From NCBI GenBank assembly GCA_036971715.1, contig JAVHJL010000002.1, positions 4,806,501 to 4,870,500 on the forward strand: DNA of 64,000 nucleotides, in the 5' to 3' direction. The notes beneath the pieces were generated by a model. The model searched no databases and was not told the DNA's origin. It saw only the letters and a list, made by a program, of their open reading frames with translations. Shown piece by piece: positions 1 to 11,628 of the stretch (position 1 is the stretch's first letter; the number at the start of each line of letters is the position of its first letter). The position numbers were made by a program, and so were the translations under genes. This DNA comes from Arthrobotrys musiformis. Lineage: Eukaryota; Ascomycota; Orbiliomycetes; Orbiliales; Orbiliaceae.

Positions 1-1094
1 AATTGAACTCACAGCCGTCTCGCTTCACGCACCAGACCAACCCCGAATAGATCTTTTGATTCATACAACGCTGAAATTTCTACTTGCAATGTATCCCTCT
101 TCGATTCAAATAATGACAGGCGGCGAAGCCCAATTTACCACAGCCCCCCATCTCGGGCGATATATATGCCTAGATATATATACACGCCGCGGTGGTATAC
201 GTATGTACATTGCATTGCATAATATTCTGTTCGAGACGGCAAGCGTTGGATTTTGACTGGGCAACACATATCCAACATCATGCACAATCTCGAGCTAGCA
301 CCTATAATATACAAGCTCGAGCGAATGCGATGCTGGCATCCGGCCGCCTTCGTATAATATATGTAGGTATATATAATAAAAAAGTTCTGCGAAGGGTGTA
401 CATAATAAAATATCAGCAGAGCAGCAGGTTAGTGAGACTATAAAATATAAACACGTTCGACTATAATCTTAATATAATGTGAATGTTTTTGTTCTCGCTT
501 TGTTTATGTTTCTATTCTAGTTCGTGAATTCGAACCGAATGCTAATGCAAGCAAAACCCAGGCGATATATAGAACTATTCTATTCTATTCGGCATGCAGG
601 ACGGGCTGGTCAGCGCACATTCAAGGTTTAAATGGGCGTGATGTTGCTCATCTTTGAAACAGGGGTAGGGCCTTCCCGTACCCACCTCGCCCTTAATTGG
701 GATCTTCCGGATTGCGCGCGCGCGCGGCTAGTACTAATATCGTTTTGAAAGCCTCGAAAGTCAATGTAGCTATCTAGGTGAAGATATTCTGCTAAGGGGA
801 TTGTGTAGTTGTGCTTCAATTGAATGGGAGTGATTGTTCTCGACCGCAGTCGAAGCTCAGCAACGGGCCTCTATAAAAACATCCCCTTTGATCTCGAGAC
901 CCTTTTTCGTACCTTTTCTTTCCCTTCACCACCATCACCATCACCCCCTTCCCTTCTTCCTCTTCTCTATTCCATTCCTTACCCCGTTTTCCCCACCCCC
1001 CTCCTTGTTGCAGTTTTGTTTCGTTTTTATGTTTCGAACTCTTCTTCCATTTGCGAATAAAGGCTAACTTGTAATCATATTCGTAGCCGCTAAG
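1..1094. other. AT-rich intergenic leader region
   Basis: No gene is supported here. The first 600 bases are AT-rich with many TATATA runs. The last 200 bases (about 890-1010) are strongly CT-rich, the usual look of a fungal core promoter and 5' leader, and precede the start codon at 1095. Short open frames on both strands lack coding character. Confidence 0.6.
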
Positions 1095-2308
1095 ATGGTG
1101 GCTATAAGAAAGATTGCCACTGCTGCCGTTGCTGTCACCAGCACGGCCACCACCACCACCAACGACACAAACGCCGACACGGGGACTGCTCCCCCTCAAA
1201 CCTCTGTTACCGCGTGTGTAACCCTCCGGCGCTCCAGCAGACTCGCCGGCTCCGCCCTGCCCCGCAACCCCGCCCCTGCCATATCCAACAAGAGGAGGGC
1301 TCCAAAAAGGAAGCCCCAAAACACACTCGGGCTGGAGCCCTCCGAGCCCACGGCCCCCACGGCAACGACGGCACAGATCATAGAAACATTCCCGAGACTC
1401 TCCGGGATGTTTCTTGATCAAAGTGTCGAGGGGGCCGATGTAGAACCAGAGATAGCATTTGTGGGCGGGGATATATTCTCCTACGCCGCGGGGCGCCAAA
1501 GGGAGCTGGCTGAGGCGAGGAAAGCGCCGCCTCCCAAGAAACGAAAATCCGGCCCCAAAAGAAAAAGGCCCGACGACAACGACGACGCCAACGAAGGAAG
1601 AGATGTCGTTCGGGATAACCCCAGAAAGCGGTCCTGCCGTTCGCGCTACCGCCCTGGCAACAGATACCCCATTGCGGCTGGCCCACCAGCAGGGACCGCG
1701 GCTCGCATCCAGTATTTGATGGATGAACACAGGTGGCGTAAGTATTCCCCTTGACCAATAACTTGACGATTTAAACACCCACTAGGGAATAGTAAACTAA
1801 CATCTTAGAAAACATAACAGCCGAACAAATAAACGGTGATAATGCTCGGATCCACCTGTGGGACCACCAATACGAGTTGCGAGTCGCGACACACTGTCCC
1901 GCCAGCCGACTCCCCGCCCCCCCTCAAACCACCACTGGCCCTCCAACAAGCGCCACAAAGGCCACCCTAACAGCCAACCCTGAGGCTGACGCCGGTGAAC
2001 CAAGGACCCAACGGGAACAAGGTTGGGTCCACAGGCACACCGTCCAAATCAAGAGCCTCAGGGACGGGGTGGTCAAGGACATTAAAATGTCCTCGAGGGA
2101 CCAGCAAGGCGAGAGGGGGGGAACGCTCCGATCCTGGAGGATAAGGAGCAATGGGGAATCGGCTGTCCCAACCGCCATGGGTCTGCCGAAGCAGGGCGAA
2201 AAGAGAAAACGCTCCCCGACTGCTGAAGAAAGAGTAATGGCCGCTCCAACGGAATCGGAGCCGGCCGCCTCGCAGCGGGGGCGTAGTAAACGGCGCCGGC
2301 AAGGATAA
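1095..2308 (+). CDS. Basic, low-complexity hypothetical protein, two exons
   Basis: Exons 1095-1737 and 1809-2308, about 380 aa. The intron has a perfect GTAAGT donor at 1738, a CTAAC branch near 1797 and a TTAG acceptor at 1808, and joins the two open frames in phase 1 without a stop. The N-terminus is Thr/Ala/Val-rich (a run of ACC codons encodes poly-Thr). Residues around 165-175 carry a Lys/Arg/Pro cluster (KKRKSGPKRKRP), and the last ten residues (RGRSKRRRQG) are another basic cluster, so nuclear localisation is a fair inference. No domain is recognised and most of the chain looks disordered. A G-rich minisatellite starts about 90 bp downstream. The splice model is well supported; function is unknown. 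Confidence 0.6.
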
Positions 2309-2395
2309 ATTCCGCGCTGGGGTTATTGTGGTCAGATGGGGATGAGAGAGGAAAGGAACGGGGGAACAACATGGTAACGGAAAGGAGGGGGAGTA

Positions 2396-3110
2396 GTTAA
2401 TGAGGGGGGTCTGGGGAGCAAAAACCTACTATGGAGGGTTGGGGGGGATGAGGGAGTACATATTCTGCTTGGGGGGGGCGGGGGAAGGGGAGGATCCATC
2501 TATTTGGGGGGGGCATGAGAGGGATACATTCACCATTAGTGGGGGGGCAAGGGGGGGAATATATCCTCTGTATACGGGGGAGGGTAAAGAGGAGGAATAA
2601 CCCCATCGGTTAAATACCGTGGGGAGCGGCAAAGGACTAAAGGAAACTTAGAGGGGAGGGGGGCGCTAGAGGGGTCACAAACCCAGCATTTGCGGAGGAG
2701 GGGTGAGGGGAAAATAAACCAATACTCAGGCGGGGAAGAGAGGGGAAAGGAACTGAGCGCCTCAGAAGGGGCCGGGGGACAAGGAGACGAATAAACCCAT
2801 TATTTAATATACGGGTGGGGAAGGGCTGTAAGCCCATCACAATTGTTGGGGGGGGGATGCGAGGGGAGGAATGACTCCAATGCTATATCTACGGAGAGCA
2901 TGGGGGGGAGAGGTTTACCACAAAGACAATCGGGGGTATAAGGAGACCCAAGCATATCTGGATTTGGAGGGAGGGTAAAGAGGGGGATATTTTGTTAAGG
3001 GAAGGGTTGGAGGGGAGGAAACCGCGGAGGAACTGCTAAGTTCTTTTGGAATCAAATGGGAATGGGGAGGGGTAAGAGGAGAGCAAGCAAATTACGAAAA
3101 GTCTGAAAAG
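2396..3110 (+). repeat. G-run degenerate minisatellite
   Basis: About 700 bp with many runs of 5-9 G on the plus strand, spaced 20-60 bp apart. The G-blocks alternate with AT-rich spacers that share a weak theme (ataaaccca...tta..tac followed by ggg), giving a degenerate repeat of roughly 55-70 bp. Strand asymmetry is extreme: almost no C-runs occur on this strand. Short open frames here are compositional artefacts. Confidence 0.7.
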
Positions 3111-4752
3111 GTGGGGGTCAAGAGGGGGCAGCCGGTGACCAGATCTTTCAAGCTATTTACGAGGGCTCTAGGGGCACCACCGCATATACTCCGCCTTCTA
3201 TACCTACTTCTCACACGTACAAGCCAGAAGACCGAAACCTTCGACACATTTTACCTGCCCAAAATAATATGGGCCCTAGAATACGCCTGCACAAAACTTA
3301 TTGCAAGCCCAAGCCGCATACAAAGTTTACACTTCAGATTTGCCATTCTCGGACTCGAGTCGCCCCGAATAATGCCTAGGGCCCTGACGCCATTTGCTTT
3401 TAACAGCAGGCTCCAAAGATGGTCAACCCGGCGATATAGCTATCCCACAACCGGAACTTACCAGCCCCGGTACGAAAGAGACCGAGGGCCCAGGAGACAA
3501 TACCCTAGTATACCTTGGCTGCGGGCTTTGGATAGAGATAGCAACGGAGCACTATTACCTCACGCCTGCGAACATACGGCCACATACCCCATCTACAAAC
3601 GTCTTGGTACCGCTGAACTAAGGCCGGCCTCGCGGTCAAGGCCAAGACGCACCCAAAACCCGGCCTCGAGACCAATCCAAACAACTGAGGTATCCCTTAG
3701 CTTTGTGACGCCTACACCTAGCCAGTTAGGCACGGGGTAGCCTCGAGGACAATACAGGCTGTCTAGTGCCGAGACTGGTCCCGAGGCTCAGTTTGATTAC
3801 GATACTGGGAGGTACGAGCCCAAGACTAACTCAGAATACAACACAGCCCCGTGTTGATTTCAAATTTTGGGTATCTTCAGCCGCAACTTGGTAAATTTAT
3901 AAAGAACCTGGACGCAAGACAGAGATCAAAAACCTATGTGTGACTAGCTAGGTATATGTATATGTCAGAAATGTTGAGTGTAGATAGCCCCTCGAGTTAG
4001 TTATTTTGCATGTAGAAATTGAGTTGTCTCAAGCTAGCTTGCCCGCAGTATTATGGCCTTAAGTTATAGTCGTAATAATATTATGAACATGAACTCCCTT
4101 CGTAACAAATAAATGATAGTAATGTATGTACTGTAATATTTGGTAGTTACACCAGAGCTTTTTTGCGCACATATTCAAAAACCAGCACATTATAAACAGT
4201 ACTTCAATAAGAGTAACAGGTCAGCAATCCGAACAGTATCATTAAAATAAAATCTTGGAGGAAGATGATCGATGGATACCCCGCCTGCCATCGGAGGCCA
4301 CGACGTGACGTCAACCCATCAATACTGTATAAAATGGAAGGATCCTAGCCAGGAATTTGTCGAACGTCTGTGAGTCGCATAGACTTTCCTGTTCGGTGTT
4401 GGTATACCCCGGTCATGCTTGGCGACTATAGTACTAGTTGTTGGTACCCATGCAAAAGTTTTGGGAAGCTAGTGAATTTCAGCTCCAGATTGTTGGATTG
4501 AGGTTGGCGGGTTCACACTTTGAGGGGTATTCGTTATTTCTGATTTGCATCTTGTAACCAGTTAGATAGGCTCTCGACTGTGGCGAGAATTGGTTTAAAT
4601 AGACTATTCCCTCCCGCTGATGCTGCAGCCAGTTTCTTTGAACTTCAATACTACGATATATCCATATATAAATTCCAAAATTATTTTGAACCCGGCGCTA
4701 TTTCACAGACCCATTAAAACAATACACTTATATATATATATAAATATCAAAT
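3111..4752. other. Intergenic region without a supported gene
   Basis: An open stretch covers 3111-3740 but its first ATG is at 3372, its peptide is Pro/Arg/Ser-rich without domain character, and no promoter or intron signal is obvious. The rest is AT-rich. A TATATATATATAAAT run at about 4729-4745 lies immediately before the next start codon. Confidence 0.5.
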
Positions 4753-5235
4753 ATGGTTGTCCAAATCGCCCGCACCATCAACCTCTGCAAACATAACTCC
4801 GTCACCTACCACAACTCCGAAAAACTTACGCAGGTGCCCTTACCCAATGACAACGCCGACGTTTTCGAAGTCGCCCCCTGCACGCCGAATCTCCTCCAGA
4901 ACATCCCATGGAAGAGTAGCGGTCATGAAATCACGATTACCGTCCTAGACACCGCCGATGGGAAAACCCATTCCGTGTCTGTCATCGACGATAACTACGC
5001 TTTCCTCCTGAACGGGAATCGTATAGGGGATTTGCACCCACTCGAGAAAGCAGTTAATCCGAAGGGATTGTTGGCGGTGGTTAGCGAGTGTCCTATCGAC
5101 CCGCATAACAATTTCAGCATCTCAATTTTTAAGTTTCCGGATGATTTGGAGATTGCTGCTGTGAATACCATCCCTTCGTGGGAGGTGCGGAAGCTGTTGC
5201 AGGAGGAGCCAGTGGCTACTTTGAATGGCTGGTAG
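4753..5235 (+). CDS. Small hypothetical protein
   Basis: A 160-aa intronless frame with a good ATG context (aaATGG). The composition is globular: alternating hydrophobic and polar residues, four Cys, no signal peptide, no transmembrane segment and no low complexity. The middle (about residues 55-110) reads like a beta-rich segment. I do not recognise the family. A TATA-like run lies just upstream, and AT-rich DNA flanks both sides. The protein is probably cytosolic. It could be a single-copy accessory gene; no partner is visible nearby. Confidence 0.6.
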   Translation: MVVQIARTINLCKHNSVTYHNSEKLTQVPLPNDNADVFEVAPCTPNLLQNIPWKSSGHEITITVLDTADGKTHSVSVIDDNYAFLLNGNRIGDLHPLEKAVNPKGLLAVVSECPIDPHNNFSISIFKFPDDLEIAAVNTIPSWEVRKLLQEEPVATLNGW

Positions 5236-7190
5236 ATGTACATATCTAGAAATTAATCCAGAATGACATAAATTGACCTCAGGGTCTGGATTCGAGACAA
5301 ATAAATTGATTAAATGCAGAAATTTAAATCCATGGATCCATACGTATATATCTAGCTATCTAAGTATACAAGGCCATTGAGCGAGTGCGGTCTGTAGATA
5401 CGTAGACCTGATCGTGACAGATGTATACACACAAATCTTGCAATGCATATCATGACGTCAATTGCATCTAGGGTCGGGTGCTTCGACCACCTCTCCCCTT
5501 CGATTACATTGTCTTAAGAGAGCACGTTTGGTGAGATATTGATACACTGATATTACAGAGCATACTTATTTACTTATGTATAACTGTCTCGCCTACCATA
5601 TCGCCCCCGGGCTATGTGCCTACCTATATCTATAGATTCTTATCTATCGAATGTATACAGAAATTCAAACGCGATTAATTGGCGATTAGGCACATTTACA
5701 TTACGTGAAATTAATGTGATATATCTATATTAATGAAGTCGCGTGCCACGTGCACAAGGCAGAGCACTCGAATGCCCGTAATATAGTTTTGTAATATAGT
5801 ATTTCGCAATATAATAAATATATCGGCGTAGCTTAATACAAGATTGAATCAGACGGCGTCGATAGTCCCGTCGATTCTATCGAGGGTCCTGTGAAGCTAT
5901 AGAACAGAACCTCATTGTGGGCTTCTTTTGGTGCGAATTTCTGTGGTGGTGGTGGCCATGACCGATTTGCAGCAGCAACAACCTCAATACACTTTTCTAT
6001 ATTGGCAATTGGACTGACTTCCTTCTCTCCACCTGCCTTCTCGAACTTCTCACCATCAACAACCAACAATCAACCACCAACCTCTTCAGCTCTTCTTCAA
6101 CTCTCTTGACTTCCTCTGGAAAACACCTTCTGTCTATCGACCACCGTCTCCTCGTGCTTCTCATCCTCCACTCGATATCGTGGTTTCGTTCTTATCTGCA
6201 GTATCAAACCGACTTTCTCCTCGTCGAGGTTGTCAATTTTCCCTTGATATCAACCAAGTCTCTGTCCCTCAACCTCACTCTCACTTCAGTGGAACCTCGA
6301 TCGTTTTCGTTGTCTGTTCCCTTGAAGCCTCATCCTCTCCCTTGCTCTTCCTTTCAAACAGATCCTGGCCGGAAAGACCTTTGTTCCCTTGGTTCTTCCA
6401 TTCCTGTCCTCGACCGAACAACATCACGAACGTTGATTCTCCCGACCCACCAGACATTCCAATCAATCTCCCTTCCTCATCAAGCTTCATCTTTGATTCC
6501 TGGTCAATATCATAGCTCTTCAACCAACTGCTTCACCTCTGAAATCCCCATCCTTCAAAACCTCTATTCCTTACGAAGGTACCTTCCCAGTTTTCCGTGG
6601 ACAACGACGTACTGGGATCATCAAGGTCCTGTCTTCTCTACCGCCCGATCTTGATCTCCAGGAATAGGAAAGTCTCCACCAACCCTCTTCACAAGATCTA
6701 GCTATCAGCGAGCAACAAACTACCAGAATCTGCCTCTCACCAAATCACCAATACGTTTGGTTTTCCCTAGTGTTTGGCAAAAGGTCTTCTCCTACCCAAA
6801 ACTTCTACTCCAGCCCGACGTCTTGGGTTCCCATACCCGTCACTACCCAGCCGAGCAACATACTTCTTGCCTGCCCTCGACAACTCCACCCCGCCTCGAC
6901 ACCATACCCACCAGCGTCTCGGTCCTACCTCAGCATCAGTCAAGGTTGGCAGGCCCCAAATAGAAGAGCACCAATCACTTAGAACCAACGTGACCGTCAA
7001 AAAAAAATTGAATTGTTTGCCGAATATACTTCGTGCAGGCCATCCGTAGTTCGACCCACCGATAATATGAAGAAGAGTTTGAGAAATAGAGAAATGAAAG
7101 AAAACCCATCCAGCAGTAAGAATACCTACAAACTATAGTGACTATTAGTGGAAACATAGGCTAATTTAGTGTAAACTAGCTACGGGCAAC
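5236..7190. other. Long pyrimidine-rich upstream region
   Basis: About 2 kb without a convincing gene. From about 5950 to 6960 the plus strand is CT-rich, far longer than a normal fungal leader. Open frames occur on both strands (minus 5833-6069 and 6281-6523; plus 6106-6654 without an ATG) but carry stops and no recognisable domain. The tail (6960-7190) is AT-rich and leads into the ATG at 7191. It may be a long promoter and leader, or an eroded element. Confidence 0.4.
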
Positions 7191-8168
7191 ATGCCAATCG
7201 TGAAGAGATCAGACGATGTGCCAGCCTCCGCTGATGAGGTCACTGAGCCAGTTGGAAACCCGCGTAAAGCTTCGGAAACGACGGACAACGAACTTCAAAT
7301 TGTCCCTTATAAAATAGCCCCAAAGAACCCAGAGCAAAAGAAGACCGCTGCTCCTGGAGAAAAGCGACGACGCAAGGCACTAAAGCGCAAAGCTGTACCC
7401 GGGGAGCCTGTGGAATGGAGCGATTTACCCCATTATAAATATAAATGGGACGAAAATGGAAAGAATGAGGGACCGTCTTCAAAGGTTGGCGACATTGAAG
7501 AGGCCAAGAGGAACAAAAGGAGAAGGATTAGGTCGCCGGAAATTCAAAACCCGCAACCTAAGCCGTATGCGGCAAAGAGGCCATCATTCCTAGAAAGGGC
7601 GGACTCGCCGTCATCTTCTTCATCAGAGGAACCCAGTTTCGTCTTATCTCGTTCCGATGATGAAGAGAACGACCGCATTGACCGCCTTTTTCTGAGGGAA
7701 GGGCTCACTAGAAAGTATATAAGACGCAATTTTGCAAGAAAGAATGCGAAGGACCTAGCTTGGCTCCGGACAGGCCATACAAGACTCCGCTGCTCGGATT
7801 ATGCCGATAAGGCATACCGCCTATCGCCAACACTCAACCGCGGCAAGAAGAGGTCTGTGGCAAGCGCAAGTGGGGAGATCTCGGACCAGTCGAGCGAAGA
7901 AGAGCTCGTCTTCGTTCCATCTCCCGCACAGAGCCCTACTGCAGAGCGCTCAGAAAAGCGAGCTGGAGACGAAGTCAACCAGCCGAAGGCGAGTACTCCG
8001 CATAATGCTGAGGGTGGAGCAGAGGAGGGCACGAGAGATCTCGTCGCCACTAGCACTGGGGAAGGGGGGACAGAGATAGACAAGTGGCAATTACAGCACA
8101 GTTTTGTCTCGACCGACGCCACAAATGAGTGGCGTTATGAAGTGAAAGTGTACAGGAACGAGAAATAG
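7191..8168 (+). CDS. Basic, disordered, probably nuclear protein
   Basis: A 325-aa single-exon frame starting ATG in the context gcaacATGCC. It holds two strong basic clusters that resemble nuclear localisation signals, KRRRKALKRK (about residues 60-69) and KRNKRRRIR (about 105-113), and an acidic Ser-rich block (SPSSSSSEEPSF, about 140-151) followed by DDEENDR. The only segment with globular character is about residues 160-215, rich in Leu, Arg and Tyr. No known domain is recognised. A second Ser/Glu-rich low-complexity stretch precedes the C-terminus. The gene ends just before the polypyrimidine repeat block. Function is unknown. Confidence 0.6.
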   Translation: MPIVKRSDDVPASADEVTEPVGNPRKASETTDNELQIVPYKIAPKNPEQKKTAAPGEKRRRKALKRKAVPGEPVEWSDLPHYKYKWDENGKNEGPSSKVGDIEEAKRNKRRRIRSPEIQNPQPKPYAAKRPSFLERADSPSSSSSEEPSFVLSRSDDEENDRIDRLFLREGLTRKYIRRNFARKNAKDLAWLRTGHTRLRCSDYADKAYRLSPTLNRGKKRSVASASGEISDQSSEEELVFVPSPAQSPTAERSEKRAGDEVNQPKASTPHNAEGGAEEGTRDLVATSTGEGGTEIDKWQLQHSFVSTDATNEWRYEVKVYRNEK

Positions 8169-8239
8169 CTATTAGTGGTCCTTTAACCACTAAGGAGGGA
8201 AGGATTGGTTGGGTTCAAGAGGGCCCTTTTACGCTCCTG

Positions 8240-8774
8240 CAAGTGCTTTGCTTCGCTTTCGGTTTTTGTTTTCCGGTTTTTAATTTTTGTTTCCTGCTTT
8301 TTGTTTTCTGCTTTTTGTTTTCTGCTTTTTGTTTTCTGCTTTTTGTTTTTTGTTTTCTCTTTTTTATTTTCTCTTTCTTATTTTTAATGTCTAATTTTTT
8401 AATTTTTAATTTTTTTTTTTTGTTTTCTGCTTACTGTTTTCTGTCTTTTATTTTCTGTTTCTTGTTTCTTGCTTCTTGCTTTCTGTCTTCCGCTTTCTGT
8501 TTCTTGTTTCTTGCTTCTCGCTTTCTGTTTTTTATCTTTTGTTTTCCGTTTCTTGCTTCTTGTTTTTGTTTTTTATTCTCTGGTTTTTATTCTCTGTTTT
8601 TTTGTTTTCTCTTTTTTACTTTTAACTTTTAATTTTTAATTTTTAATTTTTTGGTTTTGCTTCTTGCTTCCTGCGTTCTGTTTCTTGTTCTTGTTCTTGC
8701 TCTTGCTCTTGCTCTTGTTCTCGTTTTCGTTCTCGTTCTCGTTCTCGTTCTTGTCTTTCGCCTTACTTAGCTAG

Positions 8775-8803
<29 letters not shown>
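8240..8803 (+). repeat. Polypyrimidine repeat block ending in an A29 tract
   Basis: About 500 bp of almost pure T/C/G with hardly any A on the plus strand. It contains tandem copies of a 14-mer (CTTTTTGTTTTCTG, four near-perfect copies at about 8297-8350), then variants such as tttcttgcttcttg, then hexamer runs of the CTTGCT and CTCGTT type (about 8690-8757). A 29-base A run (8775-8803) follows. The long Phe/Leu/Cys-rich open frame across it is a composition artefact. Confidence 0.8.
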
Positions 8804-8806
<3 letters not shown>

Positions 8807-10226
8807 TCGCCGGCCTGTACAGTCGTTTAGCACGACTATTACTCGCCGAGCCCCTCACTAGACCCGTTCCAATACACGTAAGCCATAGAACGTAAGGTGT
8901 ATAATATCCAAGCTATAGACGAAAAGTCGTAGATTGCGAAAGGCAGCACGCACGATTGGTATCCGTGGCTTCCGCGTACTAGTGGTGGGAAACGTCCGCA
9001 CACTTAAGTTCTAGCAACCGTGTATACATATACAGGGTCTTGATCAACCGATAGAATTTATATACTTAAGTGTTTATGGCACGCTATATATTGCACTATC
9101 CTCGGTTTCTATTCTTTCCTATTTCCGTTGGAGTTCGTAGGATGCTTGGGCATCTGGTCCAGGTTCCGCCCGCTCTAAAGGCGCCTAGTTCTCATGCAAA
9201 TTCACGATGTTCAAAAAGCGTGTTGTGTGTTGGATTCTTTTATATACCTAGCCACTTAGTAGTCTCGAGCTCGAGGCCAGGTTACTTGGTCGTTACACTG
9301 AAGAGCTTATAGTAAGAAGTCCGTCAGGTCCGTGGAACGTACACTTACGCCAGGATCACGGACGGCTAGGTGTAGATTTGGTCTCTAAGAGCTCCTAAGA
9401 TTGTCAGCTTGCCTTACCCCATCTCACCTCCCGTTCACTATCAAATGTTTAATTAAGCTTAAGAGGGATTGTAACCTCCCACGCCCATGGCCACGCTAAG
9501 GGAAGGCCATTTCTGCATTGGTGGGTTTACTGCGTCAAAGGTACATAATCATACATGACTGTTTCTCGTAATTACTTCCGAGTCCCCAGGTTGCTTTGAG
9601 TGGAAAGGAGAGGATAAATTCCAATACTCCGGGCGTGAGGCTAACCAGGGTCCCTAAACTAATCCGTACCAGCGACCCATAAAGACTCTAACTAGTCACT
9701 AAAGATTGACCGGTGACGGTATCTTGCGGCAATCGGTGCGTATTTTGATGAGCGTGCAAGAAGAACAAGTTTACCCGAAGTTGCCGGAATAGAGGCACCT
9801 TTCTCAATGTAGGATTGGAGTGTACGTTTAATTAAATTGCCTCATCACTGGCGGTGCGTGGGTTGTTTTCCCGAATGTGCAGCGGGGATTGATAGTCCTC
9901 CGCGCACCCGCTTATAGCGCTACAACTGGAATATAGTCTATCATCCATCCACGCGCAACAGAACTGAAGATCTACGGCCTCATCACTAACGATCCGCACC
10001 CGCGCCAAAATAAACAGTCAAAAATATATTTTTTGATTGATTTTTTGGGAAATGAGCGATAATGAAAAACTATTTAAACCCGGCGGGTGCCCGTCTGCTC
10101 CATCCCCCAGACATCCTCCCTCTCATCTCCATTGCTAACTCGACTCCCATAACTACCTGCAAATCCAACCGAACAACCAAAACCAAGTTCTTATACGACC
10201 GCGTTCCGAGTATTAAATAGGCCAAC
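8804..10226. other. Intergenic region, no gene seen
   Basis: No supported gene. The sequence is of mixed composition with short frames only. A TATA-like element and a CT-rich leader occupy the last 160 bases before the F-box gene. Confidence 0.55.
10072..10079 (+). promoter_or_regulatory. TATA-like element upstream of F-box gene
   Basis: The sequence TATTTAAA is followed by a CT-rich stretch (about 10090-10150) and then the ATG at 10227. The spacing of about 150 bp to the start codon is normal for ascomycetes. This is inferred from position and sequence only. Confidence 0.35.
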
Positions 10227-11628
10227 ATGGCATTTTCAGCTATTCGAAATCTTATGTGCCCTTTGGAGGCTATCTACTCTATGAAGCAGAAGCTCCATCG
10301 ACAGAAAAATCATGGCGACGATAACTCTAAGAGACCTAAGAAGACGGCCAGATTTGATATGTACGATTCTCTATATTTTGTGTCAGGTGTCGATATAGCC
10401 AAAGTTTGGACGACTAACGCGGTAATTTAGGGGCCAGTACTTACATCTCACAAAACCGGGGAAGATATCCCTACCATCGGGTCTATCGGCAAGTCTAAAG
10501 TCCCGACTGAGGAAGCTAGATCCAAGAGCCGTCAATCTAAAATCTTTCTACTCGTGCTTTTCACGCTCGAAACATCAACCTCCTGCTGCACCCCCAAATA
10601 CCCCGGACCTTACCTTCGACACCACCGCATCTGCCGCATCCCCAATAAACGCGCTCCCGCCCGCAATCCTAATCCAGATTTTCGCCAACCTACCAACATC
10701 CACCCTGCCATCGCTCCTGAGAGTGAATAAAAACTTCGGAGCTATCGTAGTAGCATTCTATGATTTTATCATGAACTACCCGTACATCATAACTTCGAAA
10801 TACGAGTTTTTCCCGCTGACGCTACCGTTTCCTCCTTGGTTCGCTCTATCTTCTGCTTACCCCCATCTCGATAGAGATTTCATCATGGACTTCTACAACG
10901 CTTGGTGGCGGGTCACGATCTATGAAGACTGCTACACCGTTCTCTCCCCTGTCTTGGCGAACGAATACGTCTCCTACTGGTCCGCTGCATCGAGACGGAA
11001 TCCTCTGTTATCGGAAACTTATAGCTCGATCCAAAGTATCGGGTATGAGGAACTGGAAAACACGATCATGAAGGAGTTAGTCAAACACAGCTTCAAACGG
11101 CGAACGCATGTGAGGGGCGGCGTGATAGAACATCTGAATAAATTGGTCGGCAAGGACCTGAATGTTTTGGATGAAACCGTCGACGGTGAGAGTATTGCAA
11201 TGAGCGATAGAGAGTGCGCTGGGTACAGCTTTGACACCGAATCTTTGTACAGAGAGTTAACAGCTATAATAGGCGGCGACAGTTATGGTATGCTCGATAC
11301 TAGCGAGAGTATTTCGGCAACCTCTTCCGACTCGCAAACCCCGATGCTATCACAAGCTCTCGCATGCTCCATTCATCCCACAATACGTGAGGAGCTAGAA
11401 TATACTTTTCCAGAGGTAGAGGTGGAGAGGTTACATCCGGTGCAACTGTTGGAATTATTGCGGATTAGAGTTCCGCCATGGAGCTGGAGGCAAGAGAATC
11501 AGGTTGGGGAGCTTAAGAGATTATTCCTGATGAGCGATGGGAGTAGGACCGAGATGGAAGGGTATAGAGCTTGGTGGGAAGAAATGAGGAGCGTTATCGG
11601 TGGGGTTATTGCTGCTGGAGGGTTGTGA
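10227..11628 (+). CDS. F-box domain protein, two exons
   Basis: Exons 10227-10360 and 10431-11628, 443 aa. The 70-nt intron has a GTACGA donor, a GACTAAC branch and a TTTAG acceptor; it is phase 2, and only this pairing keeps the frame. Residues about 117-150 form an F-box of the fungal type (INALPPAILIQIFANLP...LRVNKNF), so the protein probably recruits substrates to an SCF (Skp1-cullin) ubiquitin ligase. The rest is helical and Trp/Tyr-rich with a C-terminal ELLRIRVPPWSW-like helix and no recognised substrate domain. Without the splice, the F-box itself is easily missed because it lies upstream of the first in-frame start of the long exon-2 frame. Confidence 0.75.

Noticed and set aside
816..1778. 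A 320-codon minus-strand frame over the first gene
   Set aside because: Gly/Arg-rich shadow of the 1095 gene; the plus-strand frame has a clean intron and start.
3111..3740. A 209-codon open frame after the G-rich repeat
   Set aside because: It starts at a GTG, the first ATG is 87 codons in, and the peptide has no domain character.
6106..6654. A 182-codon plus-strand frame
   Set aside because: No ATG at its head; Ser/Leu/Pro-rich content is what CT-rich DNA gives.
8243..8632. A 129-codon Phe/Leu/Cys-rich open frame
   Set aside because: It lies wholly in the polypyrimidine repeat and its composition follows from T/C-rich DNA.
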